NCBI RefSeq assembly: GCF_030651835.1
Contig: NZ_JAUSBX010000062.1
Location: 1 to 64,000, forward strand
DNA length: 64,000 nt
Direction of reading: 5' to 3'
Source of the DNA: Methylicorpusculum sp.
GTDB lineage: Bacteria > Pseudomonadota > Gammaproteobacteria > Methylococcales > Methylomonadaceae
This document shows, one piece after another, positions 9,311-18,258 of this stretch (within the stretch, counting starts at the first letter, position 1; every line of letters starts with the position of its first letter). Position numbers and translations under genes: made by a program. The notes beneath the pieces are model-generated. The model was not told the origin of the DNA. It saw nothing but the letters and a program-made list of their open reading frames with translations, and searched no databases.

Positions 9311-10687
9311 TTATAGAATTTCGGAAGCATAGTCAGCCAAGCGAGACCTTTCTCCTTGTCTTAATGTGATGTGCGCGCCGTGCGGCCAAGTCTTGAAACG
9401 ATCTACAATGTAAGTCAGACCTGACGTTGTTGCTGTTAAATAAGGCGTATCAATCTGGCTCAGGTTACCGATACAGATTATTTTTGTTCCTGGTCCGGCA
9501 CGCGTTATCAATGTCTTCATTTGTTTGGAGGTCAGGTTTTGAGCCTCGTCAATAATCAGGTATCGATTGAGAAAAGTGCGGCCTCGCATAAAATTAAGCG
9601 ACCTGATTTTAATTCTATTCATGATCAGATTATTGCTCACGCCTTGTTGCCAGTCGGTTTGGCCTGACTGACTCCCAAGCAATTCCAGGTTGTCCATTAA
9701 TGCGCCCATCCAGGGTGCCATTTTCTCCTCTTCCGTACCCGGCAGAAACCCGATGTCTTCTCCAACAGGTATGGTCTCGCGGGTCATGATGATTTCGTTG
9801 TAGGCTTTATTTTCCAGCGTCAACGTCAAGCCCGCAGCTAGCGCCAGCAAGGTCTTTCCTGTGCCTGCCGTGCCTAACAGCGTGACAAAGTCGATTTCCG
9901 GATCAAGGAGAACATTGAGTGCAAAATTCTGTTCTCTATTTTTGGCCGTGATTCCCCACACATTATTATGTGAGTTGCGAAAATCCCTAGCTAGTTCCAG
10001 AACAGCCGTTTTACCATCGCAGGAGCGAACAATCGCCTCAAAATTGGACTCGTTTTCTATGAAAAGGTATTGGTTGGGGTACCATCCTGCGACGAGCGGG
10101 CCTTGAAGTTTATAAAAAGTCCTGCCCAATTGCTGCCAGGATTCCATTTGGCTGCCGTGTTTTTCCCAGAAATCATCATCCAGCGCTGAAGAGCCGCTGT
10201 ATAACAGGTTGATGTCATCCAGGGTTTGGTCATTATGATAATCTTCGGCATGAAGCGCCAGCGTGGCGGCTTTAATTCTCAGGTTAATGTCCTTGGAGAC
10301 CAGGCAAACTCTGATATCCGGGTGCTGTTTGCTGAGCGCCAGAACAATAGCCAAAATTGAATTGTCAGCCAGATGCCCCGGCATTGACTCAGGTAACATT
10401 GACGACAGTTGACTGGTTTGAAAAAACAGTCGTCCCGCAGTCTTGTCCTCATGGTCAGGTGTATGTTCGATGCGGGATAGCGGCAGGCCCTCGGATAGCG
10501 TCTCAAAGGTTGCCCCCTGAATCAATTCATCAAGAAAACGGCTGACTTGCCTTACGTTACGTGCAACTTCAGACAGACCTTTTTTGCCATGATCGAGTTC
10601 TTCCAGAACAATCATGGGAATGAACAGGTTATGTTCCTGGAACCGGAAAATAGCCGTCGGGTCGTGCATCAAAACATTGGTATCCAA
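9311..10687 (-). CDS. phoH: PhoH family ATPase with N-terminal PIN domain
   Basis: An N-terminal PIN ribonuclease domain begins DTNVLMHDPTAIFRF (first acidic residue) with EELDHGKKG and later acidic positions. A PhoH P-loop ATPase follows, with Walker A GTAGTGKTLL near residue 270 and Walker B LIIDEAQNLT. Such proteins are predicted RNA-unwinding nucleases. The start is uncertain. The only near-ATG codon is TTG at 10687, but it would clip the first PIN strand (KKLFVLDTN). Upstream in frame there are CTG codons at 10696, 10720 and 10726 and then the bcp stop codon, in the same frame. The true start is therefore probably a non-ATG codon 3-13 codons earlier, coupled to bcp. Confidence 0.88.
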   Translation of the reverse strand: MDTNVLMHDPTAIFRFQEHNLFIPMIVLEELDHGKKGLSEVARNVRQVSRFLDELIQGATFETLSEGLPLSRIEHTPDHEDKTAGRLFFQTSQLSSMLPESMPGHLADNSILAIVLALSKQHPDIRVCLVSKDINLRIKAATLALHAEDYHNDQTLDDINLLYSGSSALDDDFWEKHGSQMESWQQLGRTFYKLQGPLVAGWYPNQYLFIENESNFEAIVRSCDGKTAVLELARDFRNSHNNVWGITAKNREQNFALNVLLDPEIDFVTLLGTAGTGKTLLALAAGLTLTLENKAYNEIIMTRETIPVGEDIGFLPGTEEEKMAPWMGALMDNLELLGSQSGQTDWQQGVSNNLIMNRIKIRSLNFMRGRTFLNRYLIIDEAQNLTSKQMKTLITRAGPGTKIICIGNLSQIDTPYLTATTSGLTYIVDRFKTWPHGAHITLRQGERSRLADYASEIL

Positions 10688-10732
10688 GACGAACAGTTTT
10701 TTTTGAGGGTCTAACGGCAGGTTCAGGTCTGT

Positions 10733-11206
10733 TTATGCCTTGAGTTGATTAATGGCGTCCAGGACTGCTTCTACATGGCCTTTAACTTTGACCTTACGCC
10801 ATTCCCTGATCAACCGGCCTTCCGTATCGATTAGAAACGTGCTGCGTTCTATGCCTCTTACCTGTTTGCCGTACATGGATTTCATCTTTATGACATCGAA
10901 CAAATTGCACAGCGTTTCATCGGGATCGGAAATCAGTTCAAATGGAAACGCCTGTTTGCACTTAAAACCTTCATGCATTTTTACGCTGTCGCGAGACACA
11001 CCTAAAATAACCGTGTTAAGCGTTTCAAAATCGGTGATGTGATCACGAAATGCCTGGCCTTCCTGCGTGCACCCCGGCGTGTTGTCTTTAGGGTAAAAAT
11101 AAAGCACAACATTTTTCCCCAACAGGTCTGCTGATTTAATTGTAGTGTTTCCGGTTGCCGCACCTTCAAATGGAGGAACGAATTCACCTAGTTTTACGGT
11201 TGTCAT
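10733..11206 (-). CDS. bcp: Thioredoxin-dependent peroxiredoxin Bcp
   Basis: Bcp reduces hydrogen peroxide and organic peroxides using thioredoxin. The 157-residue product has the peroxidatic Cys46 in YPKDNTPGCTQEG. The resolving Cys found five residues later in E. coli Bcp is replaced (GQAF), which suggests a 1-Cys or differently resolved member. FELISDPDETLCNLFDV and FLIDTEGRL are typical. It lies 9 bp downstream of the gcvR-like gene, the same gcvR-bcp order as in E. coli, and is followed by phoH. Confidence 0.94.
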   Translation of the reverse strand: MTTVKLGEFVPPFEGAATGNTTIKSADLLGKNVVLYFYPKDNTPGCTQEGQAFRDHITDFETLNTVILGVSRDSVKMHEGFKCKQAFPFELISDPDETLCNLFDVIKMKSMYGKQVRGIERSTFLIDTEGRLIREWRKVKVKGHVEAVLDAINQLKA

Positions 11207-11215
11207 ATCAATATC

Positions 11216-11740
11216 CTAACGTTTAATGGGCTCAAGAATAGCGTCAAGGTTTAGGTTATCGCAAAAATCTAAAAATTCTTCCCGTAATTGCAACAATCGT
11301 TGATCGGAGGGGATGGTGATAATTAATTTGGTCGATAAAATAGGCATTTGCGTATAAGAATCCAGATACCGACTGCTTTTAATTTCGATAATATGGATGT
11401 TATGCGTTGACAAGAAAGCAATCAGATTAAGCATGATGTCGCTTTGATCAATGGTCATGGCTTCAATCATGTAGGGTAAACCGGCTGGGTTTTCACCTTT
11501 CTTGTCTTGCCGATATTTGTAGATTTGGATTTTTAATTGTTTTTCCAGGTTCTCGAAAATATTTTCGAGTTTGGCGATGTGATTCCAGTTGCCTTCCACC
11601 AGCAGATATCCGGCGGTCATTCCTGACAGATCAGTGGCTCTAATCTCAAGGACGGCGCACTTGCACTGGTTGATGGCCATCAACAGTTGCTCAATATAGG
11701 CGGTACGGCTTTTTCCTAAGACGGTAAGGGCTAATTGCAT
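11216..11740 (-). CDS. gcvR: GcvR-like ACT-domain regulator
   Basis: 174 residues forming two ACT-type domains: MQLALTVLGKSRTAYIEQLLMAI (residues 1-23) opens the first and YMIEAMTIDQSDIMLNLIAFLSTHNIHI (about 90-117) the second. In E. coli, GcvR binds GcvA and represses the glycine cleavage operon. The adjacency to bcp is conserved in Gammaproteobacteria, which supports the call. The sequence is divergent (for instance no clear glycine-binding motif that I can place), so the ligand is uncertain. It is probably the first gene of a gcvR-bcp-phoH operon. Confidence 0.8.
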   Translation of the reverse strand: MQLALTVLGKSRTAYIEQLLMAINQCKCAVLEIRATDLSGMTAGYLLVEGNWNHIAKLENIFENLEKQLKIQIYKYRQDKKGENPAGLPYMIEAMTIDQSDIMLNLIAFLSTHNIHIIEIKSSRYLDSYTQMPILSTKLIITIPSDQRLLQLREEFLDFCDNLNLDAILEPIKR

Positions 11741-11917
11741 AGTCTCTTTTCCATGGTTTTTGGGCGAAGTGTACCACTAAATACAACTGATTCAGAATAT
11801 TAGTGGTGTTTTATACGCACTGGGTGTGATGTCTTTAAGCCCTTTAATTTCAACATTAGTCTGAGAAATTACTATAATTCCCCTATTATTTTTAAAGAAA
11901 AGTTTAAGAGAAAATCT

Positions 11918-13678
11918 ATGGCCGATTCAAAAGAAGTCAAAACCAACGCTTCTTCAACCCCAAAAAGAACGGCAGGCAAGCCTCCCAGCTTTGCTGAAGA
12001 TCTGGATTCAATGCTGGATGATGCGGCTTCATCATTCGATGAAGTGGGCGAGCTCATGGATGATGACGATGCAATAGACAAGTTGTTGATGGAAAATTCC
12101 CTGTCGTCAAAGGAAGACAGTGACGAGCAAGAGACTGACGAAGATTTGGATGCATTATTTGATGACGATGAACTGGCGCTTGATGAAAAAAATGACATTC
12201 GCTCAGACAAGGCTGTAACTGAAATAGATGATGATCAATTTGATGGCCTGGTTTCCGATGTGCTTGATGACTCTTTTGAAGAGGCATCGGTAATGGCTGA
12301 AATTGATGAATTTGATGATGCACTATCGGATAATTTGCTTGAACTTCCTGAGGCTAAAGTGGCTGATGAACCTATTGAAACCGATAAATCACCAATGAAT
12401 GCTCTGGACGAAGATTTTACTTTAGCCAGCTTTGATATCGGTGATGATGACGAAGAACCTGAAGCTGATGCTTTTGATGATGAAACACAAGGCGTAATGG
12501 CAAGTGCTGAGTCCGAGTTAGATGATTTCGATATAGAAATTGATGAATTTGCAGATGATGAGTTTGCGGATGATGAGGTTGCTCGTCCGAAAGAAACTGT
12601 TCCGGCGGCCTTGTCAGATGACTCGGTCGATGAATTTCAGGAAACTGTTGACAGCAAACAAGATGAATCTGTCTTCAATGCCGCGGTAAGCGCTCAGATC
12701 AGTCAGTTATTCAGTGAGCTTGAAGCTATCAAACATAAGCAGGCGGCACTTGCTGAACCGGCCGGTACCGATAATTCGGAGGAGTTCGAGCAGCTCAAAA
12801 AAGCTCAGAAAACCTTAAAAGCACAACTAGATGAAAAAATTGTAAAGCTGCCAACGATCAGTTATTCAGCCTTGGGTGTCGGAATGCTTGGCTTGATTTT
12901 GGGAGCCCTGTCTACCTACATGGTTGTGAGTTCACAATCAGAGTTAAGCTCAGTTTCTGAATCGGTGTCGACGTTGGAAGATGACATGGGGGCACTCATT
13001 GTCAAAACCGGTCAAAAGGAAATGGATGAGTTGAAAGCAACCGTTGAGCAATTATCGCAACAAGTTGCCAGTTTGACTTCGGCTACTAACCCTGTTCCTG
13101 TATTGCCGGCCACTCAACTGGCGGCGGAAGCCCAGAAATCAGCAGAATCTGTCCCGGTTGTAGTGGCTGGAAAAGCGTCTGAACCGACAGGTAAAACGCC
13201 GGATGATTCAAAAGAGAAAGTCAGTGTTACCGAAACAGCGGCGCCTGAATCGACTGCGCAGATAAAAGAAAATGATGCGTTAAAAACTAATGAGTCTGCT
13301 CCATTACCCGCTGAAAAACTTCCAGAGGCAATCAAGCCGCAAGAAAAGCCAGTAGATCAACAAAGCCCTAAAAAAACCGTTCGACCAGCAGTAAAGAAAC
13401 CTGCGCCGAAACCGGTCGTCAGGAAAGCAAAAGCTTCCAGTTCTAGAGGGTGGGCGGTCAATTTAGTCGCATTTCGTCAGGATTGGTACGCAGAAAGAAA
13501 AGCGGCTGAATTCGCGCGTCAAGGTATACCTGTTCGAGTGGTGCCCGTAGAGAAGCAAGGTGAAATGTGGTACAGACTGGCCGTTCCTGGTTTTGTGGAA
13601 AAAAGTGAAGCACAGGCCTATGCGGTCCGATTGAAAAAAGCTTTAAATTTGGATTCTGTATGGGTTGGCCAGGAATAA
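11918..13678 (+). CDS. Acidic transmembrane SPOR-domain protein
   Basis: 586 residues. The first ~260 are extremely acidic, with repeated DD/DE-rich blocks. A coiled-coil region (about 262-312) leads to one membrane helix (YSALGVGMLGLILGALSTYMVV, about 315-336). A second short coiled coil follows, then a Pro/Lys/Ala-rich linker. The C terminus is a SPOR domain (SRGWAVNLVAFRQDWYAERKAAEF... to the end), which binds denuded peptidoglycan glycans at division sites. The topology is therefore a cytoplasmic acidic tail and a periplasmic SPOR domain. A role in cell division or envelope maintenance is inferred from SPOR. The acidic tail may recruit a basic partner. Confidence 0.8.
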   Translation: MADSKEVKTNASSTPKRTAGKPPSFAEDLDSMLDDAASSFDEVGELMDDDDAIDKLLMENSLSSKEDSDEQETDEDLDALFDDDELALDEKNDIRSDKAVTEIDDDQFDGLVSDVLDDSFEEASVMAEIDEFDDALSDNLLELPEAKVADEPIETDKSPMNALDEDFTLASFDIGDDDEEPEADAFDDETQGVMASAESELDDFDIEIDEFADDEFADDEVARPKETVPAALSDDSVDEFQETVDSKQDESVFNAAVSAQISQLFSELEAIKHKQAALAEPAGTDNSEEFEQLKKAQKTLKAQLDEKIVKLPTISYSALGVGMLGLILGALSTYMVVSSQSELSSVSESVSTLEDDMGALIVKTGQKEMDELKATVEQLSQQVASLTSATNPVPVLPATQLAAEAQKSAESVPVVVAGKASEPTGKTPDDSKEKVSVTETAAPESTAQIKENDALKTNESAPLPAEKLPEAIKPQEKPVDQQSPKKTVRPAVKKPAPKPVVRKAKASSSRGWAVNLVAFRQDWYAERKAAEFARQGIPVRVVPVEKQGEMWYRLAVPGFVEKSEAQAYAVRLKKALNLDSVWVGQE

Positions 13679-13697
13679 AGAACCCGACTCGCAAAAG

Positions 13698-13851
13698 CAG
13701 CAATTCTCAGTTTGATATTTTCAGCGTTATTTTGGGCTGGGAAAAGCCTTTCGAGGAACGCCGTAAACCCTTCCATGGGGTCTTGACCGCAGTATGACAT
13801 CCTCAAAAAGCTTGCCCCAGCCCTTTTTTTCCTTCAAATTGAGAATTGCTG
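13698..13851 (+). repeat. MITE-like palindromic repeat, copy B
   Basis: Same family as copy A and in the same orientation. It starts CAGCAATTCTCAG and ends TGAGAATTGCTG. The central GGCAGC hairpin is partly deleted (GACCGCAGTATGACATCC). GCAAAAG occurs immediately before the element and again 3 bp after it (8 of 10 bases match in a 10-bp comparison), a decayed target duplication. It lies 19 bp after the stop of the SPOR-domain gene. The rest of the 13.68-14.03 kb intergenic region shows nothing else. Confidence 0.85.
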
Positions 13852-14033
13852 CCAGCAAAAGTGAGCCTTTTCTTTCGCGGATTCAACTATCAATAGGCAG
13901 TATTGAATAAGTGATTGGGTCAAATATAAATTAGGGTTTATCTTAAGTTTAAATTAAGATGCCCCTCACTATTTTAAATATTATAATTTTCTGATCAGGG
14001 AAGTTGCCCTGAAATCAATCCTTAACTGTTTAA

Positions 14034-14837
14034 GTGAAATTAACAATAACAACAATCACTTTTCTATTAAGCTCATTCGATCTCTATGCCTCGCATATTG
14101 ACCTTCAAAAGAGCATGCAACCGGATTTACTGGAAGATCCGGTCTATACGGTATTGTCTGCTGAACATAATTTATCAACCGGCGCATTAGATGATAATTA
14201 TAAGGTTTTTATAAATCCGGTGTCTGCGCCTCAGGTTACAGCGACTAAAAACGCGTCTGTTCAACCGGATAAAAAGAAAACCCTTCCAGAAAAGCAATCG
14301 AATCAATCCCATTCCCCAATAAATCAGAGCTTTGCGTCTCTCTGGGGGAAAACATTAACCAGTAAAAAGGCCTCCGCGAGCTCACCCAATTATTTCAGTG
14401 AATTGACTCATTTATTGCCAGCTACTGAATGGTCTTTAACCGGTTTATACCAGCTTGACTTAGGACAGCTGGGTGATATAACCGAAGCGACCATCCACAA
14501 AATGAATACCCTAAAATCAGCACTCAATGATTTGGATGATTTATTGACCTATAAGCTTTATCAAGCTATGGGTTACCTTGGCAGTGACTATTCTTTTGGC
14601 CGAGAGAGCACTCGATTTGACGAAGCGTTAAAAAGAGATGATTTTTTTAGAGAAAATCTCCAAGCCGCCGGATTAGCTAACGGACTTTCTCATACAGCAG
14701 AAGCCTCAGGCTTTTTTGCATTTTTATACGACTTGCCAAAATTGCTTACACTGACGAACATCCTGGGTGTTTTAGGTGTCATGTTCTTTTTAAGTGTGGC
14801 TTGGCGTGTTTTTCGCTTCATCATTATCCGTCTTTGA
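14034..14837 (+). CDS. Hypothetical membrane-anchored exported protein
   Basis: I do not recognise this 267-residue protein. It begins with a GTG codon and a short signal-like segment (MKLTITTITFLLSSFDLYASH). A polar Ser/Lys/Pro-rich middle follows. A C-terminal membrane helix (LTLTNILGVLGVMFFLSVAW, about residues 240-259) ends in a basic tail (RVFRFIIIRL), resembling a stop-transfer or sorting-like tail. There is no clear ribosome-binding site. It stands alone between the repeat and the convergent gloB gene. Probably an envelope protein with the bulk in the periplasm. Confidence 0.55.
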   Translation: MKLTITTITFLLSSFDLYASHIDLQKSMQPDLLEDPVYTVLSAEHNLSTGALDDNYKVFINPVSAPQVTATKNASVQPDKKKTLPEKQSNQSHSPINQSFASLWGKTLTSKKASASSPNYFSELTHLLPATEWSLTGLYQLDLGQLGDITEATIHKMNTLKSALNDLDDLLTYKLYQAMGYLGSDYSFGRESTRFDEALKRDDFFRENLQAAGLANGLSHTAEASGFFAFLYDLPKLLTLTNILGVLGVMFFLSVAWRVFRFIIIRL

Positions 14838-14884
14838 AGATTGTCTTCTTTGTTTCAATGGTGCAGGGCAATTTTCCGGTTTAA

Positions 14885-15649
14885 TTAGAACTTATCTTTC
14901 ATCGCTCTCAGCCGGGTAAAAATGCTTAACGACGATTCACATTCCCGTCCAACGGAAGTTTGCAACGAGGGTTTGTCCGCTCTAAAAAAAGGATTGGTTT
15001 TTTTTTCTAATCCTATTGTTGAAGGTATTGTTGGCGCGTTTACTTTGCGCAGGTCCTCTACTTTGAGCAATCTATGGACTAAGTCCTGATTGTCGGGTTC
15101 AACAGTCAAAGCAAAACGGCCATTATTAAGCGTATATTCGTGCGCACAATACACTTTTGTTTCATCCGGTAAGTCTCTCAATAACTTTAACGAGTTCCAC
15201 AATTGTTCTGCCGTTCCCTCGAAAAGCCTGCCGCAACCCATGGCAAATAAAGTATCACCGCAAAACAAAAGCCGGTCCTCTATAGCGTGGTAAACAATAT
15301 GGCCGGAGGTATGTCCTGGTGTTTCCATTACCTGCAGCTTGACTTCTCCCAGCTTTATCCAGTCACCCTGAGCCACCGTCTTATCGATGCCTGGGATGCG
15401 CTCTCTGTCCTTATAGGCGCCGATTATCCGGCAGCCGGTTTGGGTTTTCAGTTCAATATTTCCGCCTACATGATCCTGGTGGTGATGAGTATTAAAAATG
15501 TAGTTAAGTTTCCAGCCTTGCTGGTCGAGTCGTTCCAGTACCGGAGAGGCCAGTGCCGGGTCTACTACCGCTGTTTCTTTAGATGCGGGATCATGCAAAA
15601 GATAAATATAGTTATCGTTTAAAACGGGTATTTGTATGATATCCAACAT
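14885..15649 (-). CDS. gloB: Hydroxyacylglutathione hydrolase (glyoxalase II)
   Basis: This enzyme hydrolyses S-lactoylglutathione to lactate and glutathione, the second step of methylglyoxal detoxification. The 254-residue length is normal. The binuclear metal site is intact: THHHQDHVGG (about residues 55-64), the histidine of ETPGHTSGH, the bridging aspartate in LFCGDTLFAMGCGRLFEG, and the later histidine in YCAHEYT. The C terminus has the substrate-side NPFFRAD. It is cytoplasmic and stands alone, with a MITE-like repeat just upstream of its start. Confidence 0.97.
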   Translation of the reverse strand: MLDIIQIPVLNDNYIYLLHDPASKETAVVDPALASPVLERLDQQGWKLNYIFNTHHHQDHVGGNIELKTQTGCRIIGAYKDRERIPGIDKTVAQGDWIKLGEVKLQVMETPGHTSGHIVYHAIEDRLLFCGDTLFAMGCGRLFEGTAEQLWNSLKLLRDLPDETKVYCAHEYTLNNGRFALTVEPDNQDLVHRLLKVEDLRKVNAPTIPSTIGLEKKTNPFFRADKPSLQTSVGRECESSLSIFTRLRAMKDKF

Positions 15650-15685
15650 AAATTAAACCTGTAATGGGTAATGGCACTATCAATG

Positions 15686-15848
15686 CAGCAATTCTCAATT
15701 TGAAGGAAAAAAGGGTTGGGAGAAGCTTTTCGAGGATGTCGGCAGCAGGGATGCCGCCGTCAAGCCCCCAAGGAGGGGTTTACGGCGTTTCTCGAAAGGC
15801 TTTTCCCAGCCCAAAGTGACGCTGAAAATTTCAAACTGGGAATTGCTG
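15686..15848 (-). repeat. MITE-like palindromic repeat, copy C, with perfect 9-bp target duplication
   Basis: 163 bp in the opposite orientation to copies A and B: CAGCAATTCTCAATTTGA at the left and CAAACTGGGAATTGCTG at the right. CTATCAATG occurs immediately on both sides (15677-15685 and 15849-15857), a perfect 9-bp target-site duplication. The right-hand duplicate contains the mtgA stop codon, so the insertion struck exactly at the mtgA 3' end without changing the protein. This copy fixes the element's ends and shows that it moved. Confidence 0.93.
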
Positions 15849-15851
15849 CTA

Positions 15852-16535
15852 TCAATGCCTAAGATTATGCATTTGTTTGAGAATCCAGGCTTGGCGTTTG
15901 ATCAAATAAGGACTGGGATTGATCGGGCTGTAGCGTCTTGGACTGGGCAAAATGGCCGCAAGTAGTGCTGCATGTTTTGGTGTCAGCTGGTCTGCGGACA
16001 CTCCAAAATAGTAACGGCTGGCCGCCCCGATGCCAAACAGATGATCACCAAACTCAGCAATATTGAGATACACCTCAAGTATGCGCTGCTTGTCCCATAC
16101 AAGCTCAATCAGGGCAGTAAACCAAAACTCAAGGGCCTTCCTGCCCATGTTGCGAGCGGGCGTTAAAAACAGGTTTTTCGCGACTTGTTGACTGATTGTA
16201 CTGGCTCCACGAAGTTTGCCGCCTTTTTGATACTGGGTCAGTGCTTGAGAAATCGCTTCGGTATCAAATCCTCGATGTGAATAAAAGCGCTGGTCTTCGG
16301 AAGCAATGACTGCTTGCCGGGCATGGTTTGAAATATGCGAACGATTTATCCATTCATATTTAATCGGACGAAAGGTCTTGCCTTGTTCAAATTCCTCTAA
16401 ATGACGAATGAGCATGAACGCAGTAGTGGGCGGTGGTAAATATTTCAGTGTACCGATTGCGACCAATGATAAGACAATGAATAAGAGGCTAACAGCAATA
16501 ACAAAGCGTCTGATAGCAAGTAGTATTTTTGACAA
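15852..16535 (-). CDS. mtgA: Monofunctional biosynthetic peptidoglycan transglycosylase
   Basis: MtgA polymerises lipid II into glycan strands without a transpeptidase domain. 227 residues with one N-terminal membrane helix (FVIAVSLLFIVLSLVAIGTL). The GT51 fold is complete: ASEDQRFYSHRGFD (catalytic Glu, about residues 78-91), GASTISQQVAKNLFL (about 110-124), RKALEFWFTALIELVWDKQRILEVYLNIAEFGDHLFGIGAASRYYFG, and the terminal ALLAAILPSPRRYSP. The start codon is TTG. Its TGA stop lies within the target duplication of repeat copy C. Confidence 0.96.
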   Translation of the reverse strand: MSKILLAIRRFVIAVSLLFIVLSLVAIGTLKYLPPPTTAFMLIRHLEEFEQGKTFRPIKYEWINRSHISNHARQAVIASEDQRFYSHRGFDTEAISQALTQYQKGGKLRGASTISQQVAKNLFLTPARNMGRKALEFWFTALIELVWDKQRILEVYLNIAEFGDHLFGIGAASRYYFGVSADQLTPKHAALLAAILPSPRRYSPINPSPYLIKRQAWILKQMHNLRH

Positions 16536-16646
16536 GGTTGATTACTGACCTGAAGCTGAAAAGAAGCCACCTCAAATTAATAGAGGCGCATAGAACTAAG
16601 TCAAAAACGAACTGAATCCGGCTGCAATATGAAATATCCGGCGGCT

Positions 16647-17510
16647 TTAGCGGCTTTTGATGACGCCGTGTTCATCCGATAGAATGATCTCCACCCGGCG
16701 ATTTTGTTGTTTTCCCAATTCAGTGTCGTTGGACGCTATCGGGTAGGTTTTACCGTAACCCACGGCATTGATTCTGCTAGGGTGAATGCCTTGGTGATTT
16801 AAAGCAACTTTAACCGCTTCGGCTCTTTTTTCCGATAAAGTCTGATTATAAACATCAGACCCAGTGCTGTCCGTGTGACCTTCAATAAGCACATTGCGTT
16901 CCGGATATTTTTCAAGAAACTCGACCAATTTGGTGAGAATACGCAGTCCGCCCTCATTAATGTCAGCTTTGTTGTAATCGAATAATACGTCACCCAAGGT
17001 GAGGACCATGCCTCTGTCTGTAGCTTGGGCTTGCAATTCAGTTAATTGTCTTGCCAGATCTTCGGCTTTAAGTCGGGCTTCTTCGGATTCTCTTAAGGCT
17101 TGTTCGGCTTTTTTCTGGGCTTCTTGAGCTTGCCTCGCTCTTAAATCAGCCTCCATGGTCCGCGCTTCAAGTTGAATATTTTTTCGTTCCGATTGGGCTT
17201 GGGTAATGATTTCTTTGGCAATCGCACTGTCGGCCTTGTGTTGCGCAATTTGAGTTCTGAGCTGGGTTTTGTAGGCCTGTCTCTGAAGCGTAGCGTTATC
17301 GGCTCCTTCATTCTCCAGTGTTTTTAAAGCATGAAGCGATTCTTCTGCCTCTCTTAATGCGACCGGTGCTTTTTCAGCAATGATGGGGTCGTTTTGCAAG
17401 CTCCTTACCAGAATTTCTGCTTTTACTATATCCGGATTAGGTTGAGTGGCACAGGCGGATATTAAAAGAATCAAAGAACAAACAAAAGTCAGCTTAGCGG
17501 TCGTCATCAT
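16647..17510 (-). CDS. OmpA-family lipoprotein with DUF4398-like coiled coil
   Basis: 287 residues. A lipoprotein signal ends in LISAC (Cys19). A long charged helical region (about 30-165, AEILVRSLQNDPIIAEKAPVALREAEESL...) resembles DUF4398 and should form a coiled coil. The C-terminal OmpA/MotB domain (about 168-280) carries GDVLFDYNKADI, VLIEGHTDSTGSDVYN and LSEKRAEAVKVAL with NRRVEI. These are the peptidoglycan-binding residues including the Asp and Arg that hold diaminopimelate. It is probably an outer-membrane lipoprotein tethering the membrane to the wall. The preceding gene encodes a related lipoprotein in the same orientation 47 bp upstream, likely one operon. Confidence 0.88.
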   Translation of the reverse strand: MMTTAKLTFVCSLILLISACATQPNPDIVKAEILVRSLQNDPIIAEKAPVALREAEESLHALKTLENEGADNATLQRQAYKTQLRTQIAQHKADSAIAKEIITQAQSERKNIQLEARTMEADLRARQAQEAQKKAEQALRESEEARLKAEDLARQLTELQAQATDRGMVLTLGDVLFDYNKADINEGGLRILTKLVEFLEKYPERNVLIEGHTDSTGSDVYNQTLSEKRAEAVKVALNHQGIHPSRINAVGYGKTYPIASNDTELGKQQNRRVEIILSDEHGVIKSR

Positions 17511-17557
17511 CGGTTTTTTTACAACGTTGAAAAAATAAAATAGGTAGTTTGGACTGC

Positions 17558-17953
17558 TTATTGTTTAACAGATTGATAACGCAGCGACTCTTGTTTCAAC
17601 ACCAGGATACTCTCCTGAATATCTTCCGCCGCCTGTTTGTTTTTAATGGCTTCTGTCTTTGATTTGGCTAATTCTGCTTCAATCTCTGCGATAGATGCGA
17701 AATTTCTGGCTTCTTCATAACGTTCATCTTTTAATGCCTGTTGGGCTTTTTCAAGGGTTTGATGAGCTTGTCTCAACTCCAGCGGAGCATGGGTTTGGGC
17801 TCCATCTTCCTGAGCTTCTTCAATTACATAGGAGCTACGGGTAATTTCTTCGTAAGGAGGCGGCGTGCTTGAGCAAGAGATAACGACTGAATAAACTGGA
17901 AAAAGTAAGAAGCAATTAAGCAAGGTAGGCCGAAAAATTCGACGGATGAGCAT
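17558..17953 (-). CDS. DUF4398-type small lipoprotein
   Basis: I choose the internal ATG at 17953 over the ATG at 17971 because GGAGG lies 9 bases before it. This gives 131 residues. The signal segment FLLFPVYSVVISC is a lipobox, with the lipidated Cys near residue 27. The mature part is helical and charged (HAPLELRQAHQTLEKAQQALKDERYEEARNFASIAEIEAELAKSK), the DUF4398 pattern. The function is unknown. Pairing with the OmpA-type lipoprotein suggests a shared outer-membrane/wall role. Confidence 0.78.
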   Translation of the reverse strand: MLIRRIFRPTLLNCFLLFPVYSVVISCSSTPPPYEEITRSSYVIEEAQEDGAQTHAPLELRQAHQTLEKAQQALKDERYEEARNFASIAEIEAELAKSKTEAIKNKQAAEDIQESILVLKQESLRYQSVKQ

Positions 17954-18258
17954 TAAAAATTTCCTCCGCATAGACTGGATATTGATTCTGGGTAATTAAA
18001 ACAGTATCTTGATAATCGCTGTTTATGAGCAAATTTTCAAGTTAATTTGAATCACCGGCAGGTTATCGCATTATTTGTTATCACCAGAGTTAAAGTCATG
18101 GACTATAGTCTTGAGAATAAATAAAGAGATAATGGGTAGGTAAATTCAGCAGATCAAGAGTTTTCGAGCTAGAGAAATTAAGCGTTGCTCAATAAAAAAC
18201 GCTTTACTTTGCAAAATTATCGCGATAAAAAGCATTTTTTAATTACGGAGGCAAAATT

